A stretch of 64,000 nucleotides of DNA, taken from the NCBI GenBank assembly GCA_000711775.1, contig ARYC01001395.1, positions 40,832-104,831 on the forward strand. Direction: 5' to 3'. The DNA is from Oxytricha trifallax (Eukaryota > Ciliophora > Spirotrichea > Sporadotrichida > Oxytrichidae). Shown here one piece after another: positions 28,213 to 40,714 of the stretch. The notes under the pieces are model-generated. The model was given only the letters and a program-made list of their open reading frames with translations. It ran no database searches and was not told the origin of the DNA. The first letter of the stretch is position 1; each line of letters opens with the position of its first letter. Made by a program: the position numbers and the translations under genes.

Positions 28213-29651
28213 TCAATGGTTATGGAGTCTTTACTTGTTTGCAAGAAAATTCATCCTTTAAATTAGACTGTAGGTTGTCTATTTGTCGTCAACTGTGCCT
28301 GCTCTTCTTATTCTTCACTTTCTCTTCTTCTTGATGAATTTAGTTTTCTCATGTTTAGCGTGTTATTCATCTTTTATGGTCACTTTTTCTATCTAATCTT
28401 TGATCTATAAGTTTTCAAAGTCAATATTTAGCTTTTAAGAGTTTCTGAACCTCTGCACATTTCTAAGAGTACAACTATTTTTCTAGTCGTTGTATTTACA
28501 TCCTCTTTAAATAAGAAATCCTAAATTTCCAAATTTATTATATTAATTTTGTGATTGTAGTTCAATCATTAGGTCTAATTATAAAATTTCCTTATTAATA
28601 TTTATATCTTTGGTTCTGATCAGGTTTGGAGTTTTTTCCTGATTTCTGATGTCAGCAGAAAAGTTTTCTGATATTTTAAGCAAGTATGGAGACACTTAAA
28701 TGGGAGCTTCTTGTTTGTCGTTGATGAGTTCATTCTTTGACTAAAGCGTGTTTGGGGTTTTGTGGGGTTCTTTTTCTATTATTTGTGGAGATTATATTGT
28801 ATTTTAAGTTTGGTCAAAAAGTATATTCTTAAAAATACGTGTCTCTCTTTCTTCCCTATTTAGTACCCTAAGTGCTTCATTACCTTGACTTCCTATTTAT
28901 TCCTATTTGATAGTAGATTTTTGGTCAAATAGGTTTTATTGGAAAATGGGGTTTTGTTAGAGGGGTCTCTGGGTTTTGTGAATGCTAAATTGTTAAGATA
29001 GTGAGCAGTTTGGTTTGAAAAGATCATTCCATGGTGGTGCTTATTTAGGCTTAGCGGTTGGTTTTCCCCAGATGTCTAGAGTTGGTAAGTTTGTATTTGA
29101 ACAATTGAACAAATTTATCTAGTTATTACCAGGAGTATTATTAAATAAATTGCTACTCTATGCAGTCCTCTTAGAGTCTTAGTTAAATAGTTTATTGTTT
29201 AAGTCACTATTAAATAGTGAATTCTAACTATAGGTGTAGTCAAATATGCCTGACTCTTTGTTGAGCTTGCTTATTCTGTGATTTCTATGTTGAGTGGGCT
29301 CTATTGTGAAGTATGGGGACTGTTAGCTCTTTATTCTTTGAGCTTTCTTTTCCTGATTTTTGCCTCTACTTCTTCCTTGAATCTCATTGAGTAAAAGTCA
29401 TTGTTACTCGGCTCGTCTATTGCTAGTACTAGGAGATTGGCTTGGTGGTGGTTGAGGTCAATACTCAGGAGTCCCTGAATAGCGAAGTCTGCTAATCTTT
29501 CTTGTTGCTTATCGTTGAAGTAAGCAACAAGGTCAGCTCCGTCTTCTATGGGCGGAGGTGAGCAGGCGATTTGGTCGACTTATTAAACTTCCTATTTGTG
29601 TGGTCTAAGTGGATCATGAGTGATCCTATTACTTGGCTTAGAGTTCCACAT
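28213..29651 (-). CDS. Hypothetical ciliate-code protein (one frameshift, one in-frame TGA)
   Basis: This is one of the clearest genes here. From ATG 29649-29651 (MWNSKPSNRITHD) the frame is open with many TAA/TAG Gln codons. The first ~135 residues are a mixed, acidic, natural-looking protein (for example YFNDKQQERLADFAIQGLL, then MRFKEEVEAKIRKRKLKEQ). Near 29250 a 1-nt shift, as if one G were lost in a GG run, moves to the next frame. That frame stays open for about 310 codons and is Asn/Gln/Lys-rich (FDYTYSQNSLFNSDLNN, TLDIWGKPTAKPKQAPPW), down to TGA 28315-28317. The same frame remains coherent for 33 more codons to TGA 28213-28215. Local GC is about twice that of the flanks. TGG serves for Trp. 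Upstream of ATG the sequence turns AT-rich at about 29665 with an AG that could be a splice acceptor. No domain was recognised; the function is unknown. Confidence 0.7.
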
Positions 29652-30239
29652 TCGGAGAGGTGCGACCTATTTATTAACTTTTTAATTTAAAAAGTTAAAT
29701 AAAAACTATTAAAAATTTAGAGAGTCTTTTTTTTTTAAAAAAGACTTTTGTTTTTAATTATTCAAAAGATTACCAAATTTAAAAAATATATCAGTAATTA
29801 TTATAATTATAATTTCAATAAATTTTGTTTATAATTTAAAACTGATTATCACTTCATCTTAAAAGATACATTCATTTATTAAGATATAAAAATTAAAATG
29901 ATAAAGAATAGAAAAAGTAGGCCCATAAGATATGCAAGAATGCTTGCTTAGTTTTGGGAATATTAAATAATTTCTTATGTTTTTTACCATTAAAATTTAT
30001 TAATGAAAAAAATAATATTTCATTAAAAATTAATTAGATATAGTAAAAACAACATAAAAAGAATTGAAAATAGAAATGATGAGAAGAAAAATAATTTGGA
30101 AAATTATTATAGTAGTTATTAATATTTAGTTGAATGAAAATTTTTTAAGATATAAGAAAACTCTATAAAATATTATAGTCTGTTGTGAAAATCATATTTT
30201 TACCAATGAAAGTCAAATGGAATATTTTTAAAATTATTT
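29652..30239. other. AT-rich DNA with a small hairpin
   Basis: AAAGTC-type short inverted repeat at about 29721-29750 (GAGAGTC...GACTTTTG around T and A runs). No gene is supported. Confidence 0.5.
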
Positions 30240-30450
30240 CCTAATGGGAGCGTGTTATGTCGACGCATGTAGTGAAACTAATAAAATATTATTTTTTTAA
30301 AAAAGTAATAGTAGCCCCGAAGGTAAGAAATTTTTTTGAAAAAAAGTAAGCTTATAAAAAAATTACAATAAAAGTGAGGTGGGTAGGAGGGATTTAGGGG
30401 TGGTCTCGATTGAGGGGAGGGATGGGTATGATGGGGTTTTTGGTGAAAAA
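30240..30450. mobile_element. Solo half of a G-rich-ended foldback element
   Basis: The order AATGGGAGCGTGTT, GTCGACGCATGTAGTGAAAC, ATAATAGTAGCCCCGAAGGT, AAGAAA, then a G-rich tail (GGGTAGGAGGGATTTAGGGG and further to about 30440) matches, in the same orientation, the right arms of the elements at 44653-45209 and 47434-48398. A left inverted arm was not found nearby, so this appears to be a half element or a solo arm left by deletion. Confidence 0.6.
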
Positions 30451-30653
30451 CTTTAATTTTAATGAAATTAAATAATAATTATTTAAACTTAATTCAAAGT
30501 TTTAAATTTAAATTTATCTTCATTTAGATTTACTCTTTAATTAATTTTAATTGTAATCCTTTGTCCCTTTTACAAATTTAAATTATTCTTCTAGCTGTTT
30601 GAACCTAACATTGGGGATGAGTTCTTGCCCAGTCTAATAATAAAAACAAATTT

Positions 30654-31047
30654 AGGGAAGTTTTCTGGCAAATAAAAATATTTACTATTTTAATTATTTT
30701 TTCAACCACTAAGCAATTTTGAGTCTTTTACTTCTCAAGATTAGAGTAATTTAATCGATGATTTATTAAATTTTTATAGGCAACTTCTTTATAAATAGTA
30801 TTTCTAATTTCTTTCAAGAGATCTCAATGTTGGTAAAATTCTATACGAAAATTACTTAATTTATTGGATACAATGATATAAGTCTGCAATTATTTTTTTT
30901 ATTTTTAAACTTAAGAATATTTAATTTATTTTTTTATACTTTTACGAGCAAAATTAATTGAGAAATATGTTTTTATTTATAATTCAACAAAATTTTTTAT
31001 AAAAATTTCTTTTGCACAGACGCTTCCATTTCAGGAAACTTCCCCCC
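30654..31047. mobile_element. Diverged MITE with GGGAAGTTTTCTG-type ends
   Basis: GGGAAGTTTTCTGGCA on the left (about 30655) and its inverted counterpart CAGGAAACTTCCCCCC on the right (about 31032-31047) resemble the terminal repeat of the element at 44050-44578. The interior is AT-rich with no gene. No clear target duplication was seen, and the limits are approximate. Confidence 0.45.
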
Positions 31048-31405
31048 ACAACTTATATTATAGAAATGATAAGACTCCATTTCTCTTTTTTTCTAATTGA
31101 TATTTTTGTTTAAATTTCTTCATTGAAATCTTTAGCATCATATAAAACACTTGGATTCGTCGTAATGCTATCTTAATTTTTCTGTTTGTCTGTTTCGTAA
31201 ATATATTTCCTATAAGGCGTGAAAATTCCAAATCCATATTATTTGCCTTCTTCAGTTTTCTTTAAACAGTAATGCTTTTTTTACAGTTATTATTCGACAG
31301 AAGTGCCGCATAATTAGCATTAGAATACTTATAATACAAATAAATTTCTTTTAGTTTTTTCCATCTCAACTTTAATTGTTAAATATATTAATTATTATAA
31401 TCTTT
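31031..31405 (-). CDS. Ciliate-code ORF, possible leucine-rich segment, 3' end at a MITE edge
   Basis: With TAA/TAG as Gln, a minus-strand frame is open for roughly 125 codons and ends at TGA 31031-31033. It begins with an LKLRWKKLKEIYLYY-like stretch reminiscent of leucine-rich repeat spacing. A Lys/Arg-rich helical part follows (RKLKKANNMDLEFSRLIG, then TNRKIKIALRRIQ). Its last codons overlap the end of the diverged MITE at 30654-31047, so the natural C terminus may have been replaced by insertion. No in-frame start was identified. No family is certain. Confidence 0.4.
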
Positions 31406-32766
31406 TAAAAATAATATATTTAAAGTTAAAAATAATGCTATTATAGAATTATCCTTAAAATAGGAGAGTAGTTTCACAATAAAACTTGGGATCTTTTGAA
31501 ATAGCAAAAGATAAATATTTGTAAAATAAAAATGAGAATGAAGATGTTTTATAATATGGCATGCTATTCCAATTAACTTTATAATTAAATTCCAAAAAAT
31601 CTTAGAAATCGAATAAATAAGTAATATTTCATGTAGAATGAATATACAAATTTAAATATTAAATATTATTTAGTTAAAATTTATTTTAAAGATATTGATA
31701 TAAAGAATTTTTGAATAATTAAATGCATAAAATTTACTACCTACAGTAAATATATTGCATTAAGGAATGTAGTAGCTAAAAATAAATAAATAAATTATCA
31801 ATTAAAGTATTAAGTTTTAAAAGGAAGAATTTGTTTATCGTTGCGATATTGATGAGGAGATTATTATTTAAGTATTTTAGAATTTTCATATAAGTCCTCT
31901 TTTAAAACTTTAATTTTATATCCTAAAATCTTGGAGATTAATTTAATTAAACAAGAAAATATAATATAAGAATATAAACTGCCAATTTAGAAGTTTAGTA
32001 TATTTAAAAAAGCTTAAATGAATATAAACTTTGAATTTACAGTTATCAGAAATTAATTTAAATTATACCTACTATTTAATATTCATATTTAGTAATAGAT
32101 CAATTTGATTATATAATAGAAATCTCTAATTTTTTATTTCCATTACTTTAAGCGCTTCATTAAACTTTATAAATTATAATTAAAAATATATAATTAACTA
32201 ATTTAATTAATTCAAATTACTTTATTAAAATATTTTATTGAGATCTTTGATGAATTTTTAATATGCTTTACCTTCTGTTCATTTTCAAATTATGGAAAAT
32301 CTTTCTAATATTTTTCTATTTTTTTAAAACCCAGATTTTAGTAATTTTAAATCTCTTCAAGGAATAAAAATATCCATAAAAAAAATCTATTAAAGAAAGA
32401 CTTTTTTATTTCTACGCTTGTTAATTCTTTTTTTTTGCTGGTATAAAAACAAAACTTCCTTTTTGAAAGCCTTTATAGTTATTTGGTGACTTAAACATAT
32501 TCATGTTATTATTTAATTTATGAAGGCCTATATTTGGTTAAGAGAATATTGAAAGACTAAGTAATTCAAGTTCTGCTATCTTTAGTTACAAATTTATCTT
32601 GACTCTCTGAAATATAAGATATTTAAGTTTCCATGTTTTATTTATTTCCAGTTCAAAGTATATATTAAGCATTTTTTTTGAAATCTTAATTCATTTTCAT
32701 CAATAAATTTATTTATTTTATATCCCATGCAATTTCTCTTAGCAGTTTTAATTATTGAGAAGGTTA
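31406..32766. other. AT-rich DNA, weak open frames only
   Basis: Some plus- and minus-strand frames lack TGA for 60-80 codons (for example plus strand around 31826-32040) but show no motif, start or compositional shift. I do not call genes here. Confidence 0.45.
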
Positions 32767-33899
32767 TCATTAAGTGAAATTTAATTATATTTTGAAAACA
32801 AAACTCATAAAGTTGCCCTCATATTTTTGTTCCTTTTAGATCTTCTGTAAATAGATTTTAAATTTATTTTATCAATTTGCCAAGTATAAAATTATAACTA
32901 TTTTTGTGTGCTTAAATTAAAAGCCTTGCAAAGTAGCTTAAATATCATTCTCAAGTTTTATTTTCTAAGCTTGTGAATGATTCGCTAAATTTATTAGATA
33001 TTTACAATTCTAAAATTAGCTCTATAATCTTCTAATTTGACTAAAGCAAATATATTTTTACAATCTACTATTTTATAATATTCATGCAATGAAAAATATT
33101 AGTCCACTGTCCATTTGTTTTTCATAAAATAAGAATTTTTTTTAATAAATTTAACTCTGCATTTTATCTTTGTGCAATTTTAGGAGTTTTGATTTACTAG
33201 ATAAATTACTGCATTTTTCAATAATATTCAAAAATAAAAGAGCCGCAAAATGGTTATGACATTTAAATTTAATTTTCTTGATTTTAATTTTTATCTCTAA
33301 ATATCTCAAATTCTTTAATGTTACTAATTCAATATTCAAACTACTGAGGTATCTATAATATTATAAAATTTCTTTTTCAAGAGAATTAATATTTTGAAAT
33401 GATCTTGAATTTTGATATTAATTTTCATTTTCCAATTTATGAATAAAAACCTTTTTATCTGAAATAGTTAATGAAAATTCAATAACTTCAATATATAATT
33501 ACTTAAAGTAAGACCTAACTATTTTGGCTTTTTTAGATTTTTTGAAGGAATAATCTCTTCATAATTTTTACAGGGATGCAATAAATTTAACAATAGCTTA
33601 AGGAATCTGCCATTAAATCTGGTATAATTATTTCTTGATTGTGGATTTCAAAGGAATCTAATGATATGTTGCTGAAAGTTAATTAAATATTTTTTTTAAC
33701 ATATCCTAAAAGTGGTACTCTTATTAACACTTATCATAATTACTTTATTAAAGTTAGGTATACTGTTTGATTTGTAATGAACATTGAATCTACAATCTTT
33801 AACCTCAAACTTTCTGAATCAATTTCTTTGATTAAATTAATATATAAAATTTTTTATAAAATTGTCCTTGTTAAAGTTCCCATTTCAATTGAAGACCCT
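32767..33899 (-). pseudogene. Decayed leucine-rich-repeat-like ciliate gene
   Basis: The minus strand reads coherently in ciliate code over about 1.1 kb. From about 33899 the product includes EMGTLTRTIL and DSESLRLKIVDSMFITNQ. After a frameshift near 33550 it continues with IEVIEFSLTISDKKVFIHK, then TLKNLRYLEIKIKIKKIKF and ALLFLNIIEKCSNL, the Leu/Ile/Asn/Cys spacing typical of leucine-rich repeats in ciliate proteins (LRR identity is inference). TGAs interrupt at 33734-33736, 33082-33084, 32872-32874 and 32767-32769. The last three are mutually in frame with the LRR-like part, and the sequence between them stays protein-like. No Trp codon TGG was seen in this product. It is either a pseudogene or a gene using UGA as sense. 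The ends are not defined. Confidence 0.5.
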
Positions 33900-36800
33900 A
33901 AAATTTATATATATATCTTATTTATATATTTTGGTTTGATATTTTGATTCTATTTATTTAATCTTACTTCAATAAATAAAGGTAGTCATTACAGTTCGTA
34001 AATAAACAGATACAAATGAAATTTTGTATCTTGCATATATATAATCATAATGTCTATTCTTGTTTAAATTATTATTGCGGCATTTGGTTTCAATAAATGC
34101 ATTAAATTAGCATGTACTTTTTAAATTCTTAATTTTTGTAGTTAATATTTCCAATTTAATATCAAGACTCTGTAAAAACATATCATATGCTTTCTCAAAT
34201 ATAACTCATCACAATTGCAATTATCTTTAATGTATTAAGAATTTATTTCCTGATATAATTTTAATTAAATTTTTATTTTTTGTTAATAATGCTCTATATG
34301 AAATCTGAATAAAAAATAGTTTAGCATATATTTGAAGTGAGTGAGTTTTTTATATTCATACTCTTTATATCTTTAACCATAGTGTTAATCATGATATTTA
34401 TTGAGTCTTTTCCTCCAATAATTTTATTTTCCTATATCTAAAAAGTCCAAATTTGGCAATTTTGGATTTAAAATTGAATAAAAGCTGGTCTGATAATTAA
34501 ATTACTTTCTGGTAAAATACGAAATTGATTCTAAATTTTTCAAATAAATTTATATCTAATATTGTTAAAAATTATAATTATAATTTAATATAGGAGTTGT
34601 TTCAATTATTGATAATTTTATAGTTTGAATATTTAAAATCTTTGTATTTATTATAAATATACTAATGAATTAAATTAATAAATTTGCTCTTTAGGAGATA
34701 ATACTTTTAAGAGTAATTATAAATAAATTAAATTAAAATTTTTTATCAACATTAATAATTCTTATGATTTAATTTTTGAAAATCATATTAAATTTATAAA
34801 ATTGATTAAACTAATTATTTTATTAATTGATAGATTTGAAATTCCTTTATTTCGTTAAAATGTAAAAATAATATTAAAATTAATTTCATATTTTTTTTAA
34901 ATAGCATTATATTTAAAGCATATTACTAATTTAGAATAAGTAAAGATAGTTTTTAAAATGTTAATTACTATTTTATAATTATGAAGGATTAAATTTTTCA
35001 ATATTAAAATAAATTAATTAATTTTAAATTTTGAAATAGCTCAATTTTCAAAGCAATCATTTGCTAGTTTTCAATTTAACTTCTTACTGTTTTTGATTGA
35101 TTTGTTTTTAAATTATTTTGTTTTGCATTTAAACCTAAAACCATTATAATTTATAATACTTTTAAATGTTTATTAGGATTATAAAGGTATAATTGATACT
35201 TCAAATGTATATATAGAAATTGCAAATAAAATGAGCCTATTAAATTACTAATAAGCTTTTAGCTTATTTAATTATTATATAATTTAAGAAATTTTAAAGA
35301 TGCCAAAAATTTTAAATAAAATTAATTATTAACGCATATACAATCTTATTATCCTTGAATTTGGAATATTTTAAATGGCGTTTTAATATATGATTTGTAT
35401 TATTTCAACCATAAAATAATTATTTATAAAGAAGTTTTAATTATATATTTTTTGGAAAAAAATTAATTTCATTAGTAAATATTTTCCTTAACTTGAATTA
35501 ATAATTAAAGTTTATGTATAAGCAAAATTTAAAGTAGGAACTAAGAAATAATATATAAAAATATATATGAATTTTAAAATGTAAAAATATAATATTTTGA
35601 CTTTTGCTTATTTTTTTAAATTTAGAATTCAATATTGTGATAAATTATTAAAATTTACTTACTCTTTAGATATTTTGGAAGTCTAATATTAAGTAAAATT
35701 AATAAATGACACTTACTTATTTAGTATCTAACAAATTTACTAAAATTTTATAGATTTTCTTATATAAAAACAGTTAAAGAAAAGATTATAATATTTATCG
35801 CATCGACTTATTAAATAATTCTATAATTATAGTAAAGTAATATAAAAAAGCTAACGTATTTTCAGTAAAAATAAAGTTACTGTTTGCTAATATTTATCTA
35901 TTTTAAGAATAAAATTTATCTGGGAAAATTATTAAAATAAAATTAATTAAGCTTTAAAATCATAGCAGTTATCAAACCAATAATAAAATGATCCAAGGTA
36001 AGTATCGTGACTTAACTGGATTCAATTATTAACAATATTTCTTAAATTTCACAGAAAGTGAGATAAATAAATTCCGAGTGAATTGGCAAAAACATTTAAA
36101 TGGGTCTTCCTTGCTTTTGAAAAAAATAAATTCATTTAAGCAACTACTTCTCAATTTAAATTCGCTTGCCTATAAGTACAATGATGTTTTTCAAATGAAA
36201 TGAGCAATTATTAATTAATTAATTAATTTTAATAATATATTACTAAAACCGAATGTATTCCTACAATATCAAGGACAGTTAATTATAAATAACTTTATTC
36301 CTGGCTACGTTAATTTTTCACTATATCATATACATATTTTTCAAAGATTTGTGTTTTAAATTTTCTTAAAATAAATTCAATTCGAATTAAATTTGCTATA
36401 AAATGAATTAATAAAAATTAAATTACCTTATTTGATCAGTAAAAATTTGTTTTAATATTATTCACGAAATTTTTGAAATCAATCTTGACAGTAAGATTTT
36501 AATTTTCATTTATAATATCTGATAGACTCAATACAGTAACATATTCTTAATTGTTTCCTATTTTTGACATCTATTCAGCTATTTGTATTTTAAAAAGTTC
36601 TGTTTTAGATTTTATTAAATTATCTTATTCGCAAAGTTAAATAAATTAATTCTAAGTAGGGAAATAAACAATTTCAAATTATTTTGAATTCTAATTTTCG
36701 AGTTAAATTACAAATTATACTTGAGAACTAATATTTTCAAATACTTAAGACAGTATTATAGATTTATTTGATGGCAATCGAAATTTTATTTAAATGATTT

Positions 36801-37916
36801 TGAAACTTTTTAGATCTTTAATATATTTTGGATTTTCAATGTACATCTAATTAAAATCATCTTAATTTTGGCTGATTAATGAATAAATATTTTCTTTTAT
36901 AAATTGTTAATATTCTCTTAAATTTATTAAAATTAAGTCGCCTAATTATGGATAATTTAAATCATTAGGGAAATTTTGTAAGAAGTCTCGCTTATTACTC
37001 TTTAACAATTCATTTCGAATGTTTAAAATTAAAATATTATTTAATAAGGGAATTTAAATAAGGAAAAGAATCAGTATTTATATTTTTTGGATTATTTTCT
37101 CATTATCATGTTCAAAAAGGCAAATAATGATTGCTTAAATTTTTTTCTTAATAAGTTTTCAATTATATAAATAGTCTTTTTAAAAAATATGAAATAAAAA
37201 TAAAATCAATTACAATAAAAAAATTTAAGGAAATTAACATCGTTTTTTTGTAAAATAATTTTTTTTCATTTTAGATTTGATTAGATTGAAAATAAACTTG
37301 AAATATGCATAAAGGAACAATTATTTACTAAATTATTTTCTTTTCTACAATAATGTTGTTTTTAAATTCATTAAATTATTTATCCTCTACAATTCCTAAA
37401 TTAGTGCTATGATATTTTTAATGCAATTCAAGCATCTTTGATATTGTTATTATTTTAATTATAAAGAGAAAAAAAAATAAAATTAAAATTTAATTATTGT
37501 TAAATATTATTGAATTTGAAATAGAATTCCAAAAGTAAGTATAATCCAAATATTGAATCTTAATATCTCAGGTTAATTATAATATTCAAATAATGATTAA
37601 TAGGAACCTCCTATATTTTAAGACATAAATGTTTGATTTATTATAAAGTCCCATGTCGCAATTATTAAATACGTTTGTTAGAAACCTAAACTAGAAAAAT
37701 CCTTGAATAAATCATGATTTTTGTCAATACTTAAGTTCAAATAATGGAAAAAATTGTTTAAAGATTAGTAATCATAGATATACTCTAATATTGCCCTTTC
37801 ATTGTCACAAATATTATTATTTTATATGCACTGTCTATGGATTAATTTTGCTAATATTTGATGGATTTATTTATAAATGAATTACAAAAGGCGATCAAGT
37901 TTACTGATATTAATAA
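33900..37916. other. AT-rich DNA, nothing recognised
   Basis: Extremely AT-rich with no supported gene, RNA or repeat. The small ATTA-rich tandem (TTAATTAATTAATTAA at 36210-36226) is low complexity. Confidence 0.5.
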
Positions 37917-38192
37917 ATGCTTGTATTCCATAAGCAAAATAAAATAATTGGAGTTTTTAATATATTCTTTAATAATCTCTATGAGAATGATCTTCTAATA
38001 AATGCCTTGGTATCTGAATTTAATAATGAATTTTCCATCTATTATATAAAAAATGTAAAGCATCTTTTAAAATTTAATTGTTTTAATTTAATGGTATTAA
38101 GGTTGGAGGAAGATTATCGATTATCCTTAATTAAAGTTACAAGATTTTTTTCTATTTATAAAGAGACGTCTATTAATATAAGACTCTATTGA
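37917..38192 (+). CDS. Small hypothetical ORF
   Basis: The 91-codon frame contains no TAA/TAG at all and ends at a double TGA (38190-38195). It is preceded by an in-frame TGA shortly upstream of ATG 37917. The product is hydrophobic/acidic (for example NNLYENDLLINALVSEFNN, then LMVLRLEEDYRLSLIKV), with Leu spacing that could again be part of a leucine-rich repeat. No ribosome-binding or promoter signal is interpretable. It may be an exon or relic of the same gene as the next ORF. Confidence 0.4.
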   Translation: MLVFHKQNKIIGVFNIFFNNLYENDLLINALVSEFNNEFSIYYIKNVKHLLKFNCFNLMVLRLEEDYRLSLIKVTRFFSIYKETSINIRLY

Positions 38193-38212
38193 TGATAAAT
38201 TTAAATTAAATC

Positions 38213-38720
38213 ATGTTTAAAAAAACCAAAGTGGTATTATATTTATTGTGCTTTAGTTCAAGCCTTAATGCTCCGCTTCTTGTTAACTGTTACAGAAGTG
38301 CAATGTATATGTTTGAAAATATACTATTTCAATCAGAATATTTATTTTTGACTTCTTGTTTCCTCATTGTTAAATATTTCAATATTTACAAATTAATCTT
38401 GTTCCTGTAATATATAGGTATGGAATAATTCTTATTATATTCTTTGCTTTTTATGGTAAATATAGAAATTAATCCATTTATTATTAGAAGTTTTACGAAT
38501 ACTTTATTAAGTAAAATATTTAGAATTAAAGATATTATGATTAAGATATATTTGGACAATATTGATTGTCTTAAATAAATTAATTTAATGAACAATCTAA
38601 ATGAAATTTTCTATTGCAAAAATTGCAGTGTTTTAATGCATTATTATTATTGCAAAATTGAAATTAGTTAATTTTATTAATTCTTTAAGATTTCTAATCT
38701 TTTTTTTTATGTGTTTTGAT
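38213..38720 (+). CDS. Hypothetical ORF, ciliate code, hydrophobic N terminus
   Basis: ATG 38213 opens a frame of about 168 codons (TAA/TAG=Gln) to TGA near 38718. It begins MFKKTKVVLYLLCFSSS, which could be a signal peptide or anchor. It later carries a CKNC pair (EIFYCKNCSVLMHYYYC). In the standard code it would stop after 65 codons. It starts 20 bp after the previous ORF. The alternative frame across the same DNA also reads partly like a leucine-rich segment (KYLELKIL), so frame choice is uncertain. Confidence 0.35.
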
Positions 38721-40714
38721 ACAGGTTTTTAAAGATTTGGAAATGCTCATGAGTAAATATTAAAATGTCTTAAATAGAAATTAAGTTAATTTAATAAATA
38801 ATTATATAAATTAATTATTAGTAGTTCAAAATTTAATTAAAGAGGTTTATTTAAAATTTATAAAATACTAATTTTTTCAATTTATTATGGTCGAATTAAT
38901 TATTGTTTTGTATTATTTTTTTATTTTAATAGTAGAGTTTTATAAAACTAACAAATCAAAAGCAAAGTACAAAGTAGTTTATAAAATAATTAATAACTAT
39001 ATTACTCTTGGTTATTATGATTAATAAAATTAATCCTAATTTATTGCTTTTAAAAATGTTTAATTTCCCATTGCCTTTATATTATGATGTAACTCCATAA
39101 TTATTATAAGTTATTTTTGAAAAATCAATAAACTTGAAGTGGCATTAAATTATTTCGAATATTGCTACAAAATATAGTTATTTAAATTCCATAATAGCTA
39201 TATGCAATTATAATAACTTATAAAATAATCATTTGATAACTTAAAAACTTAAATGAATCTGAACACTAAATTTTATATTTTATTTTTAACATAGAAATTA
39301 TAAATATTTAAATTATTCCAGAGATAATAAGAATTATTAATTATCATAATAGTTTAAACTAAATTTAGCAAACTTTATAGAAGATATGCTACCACTGTAC
39401 TTAGGTCTAATTTGTAAAACTACTAAATATTAAAAATATTAAGATAGTTATTACTAAAAGTTTACATAAATTATTTATAAATTAGTATTAATAACTGTAA
39501 CAACAATACTAAACTTAATTCTTATTTATAGTTTTTATTAAGTACTTCAAAATCTCATTATTTATTCAGAATAAGTTTATATTACTTTTTGTTCTTAATT
39601 GTAGAATTTTTTTATTTTATGTTATGTAACTTGCTTAAATTTGTACATAATATTACTTTCTAAAAAGTATTATTAAATTATATATTTCAATTTTAAATAT
39701 AAATGAGTAACATAATAGTATAAATTAAATTTTTAATTTAAATTCCATCTTGAACAAGGTCAAAACAATTTACAATAAATTTAGATTAAGGAAATCTACA
39801 TTTTTTATATTTTCAATTGATTTTCTAATAACTTCTTTAACTATACTTTGAAATATCTTCCATCATGAAACTAATTTATAATTTTAATTTGTTTTCTTGC
39901 AATTACAAAATATATATTTTATAAATTTTCTTTGAGTGACTTAATTTAGAATAAATGATGATAATATAATTTGTGCAGCTAGTGAGTATAAATCTTTTAT
40001 TATATTAGTGAATACAATTGCTTACAATTAATTTCTTTGCAAAAGTAAATAGAAGCATTATTTCAAATAATAATTGCCTGAATATTTCATTTTTATTGAT
40101 TAACTAAAAAACTTTTAATAGAAATTTCCTAATGAATTGACCCTTCAAAATTTCTAAAGCAATGGCTTTTAAAATTAGCAGACTTAAAAATTTACTATTA
40201 ATCACATATTTATACAAAAAAGAACTATAATGTTTACATAATATTTAGTCTTAATTAAAGTTGAAATATAAGAATTAGTAAAATAATTCAAATAAAGTTA
40301 CAAATTTTAATTTAAATCAAAAGATCTAAATCTAATATAATGACCAAACATCTCAATTAAACTTAAAATAATAATATTTACTTAAAAAAATTAATATGAT
40401 TTTGGCTATAAATTTGGTTGAATATTAGATTTGGAAAAAGTAAGAAATTTTGATAAATAATAAATTTAATATTAATAAACTTAAAAATTGCTATAATATT
40501 TACGTATTTCTTTGAGAGTAAATTTAATTGATATTCAACTTAATGTAGATAAATTAAAATCATAATTAAAAGAAATATGTAAGATAGATAAAAATTAAAT
40601 TTAATTAAAAAATTAAAAATTATACGTTAATAAATATTTAAATAACTCCAAGTTCTTATTAAATTATCTAACTATCAATAATTCATTAATCCTACTCATT
40701 TATTGGGTGGAGTC
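38721..40714. other. AT-rich DNA, nothing recognised
   Basis: No coding frame with motif or compositional shift, and no repeat of note. Confidence 0.5.

Noticed and set aside
38386-38595. 69-codon minus-strand ORF
   Set aside because: Antisense to the longer plus-strand ciliate-code frame at 38213-38720; low-complexity product.
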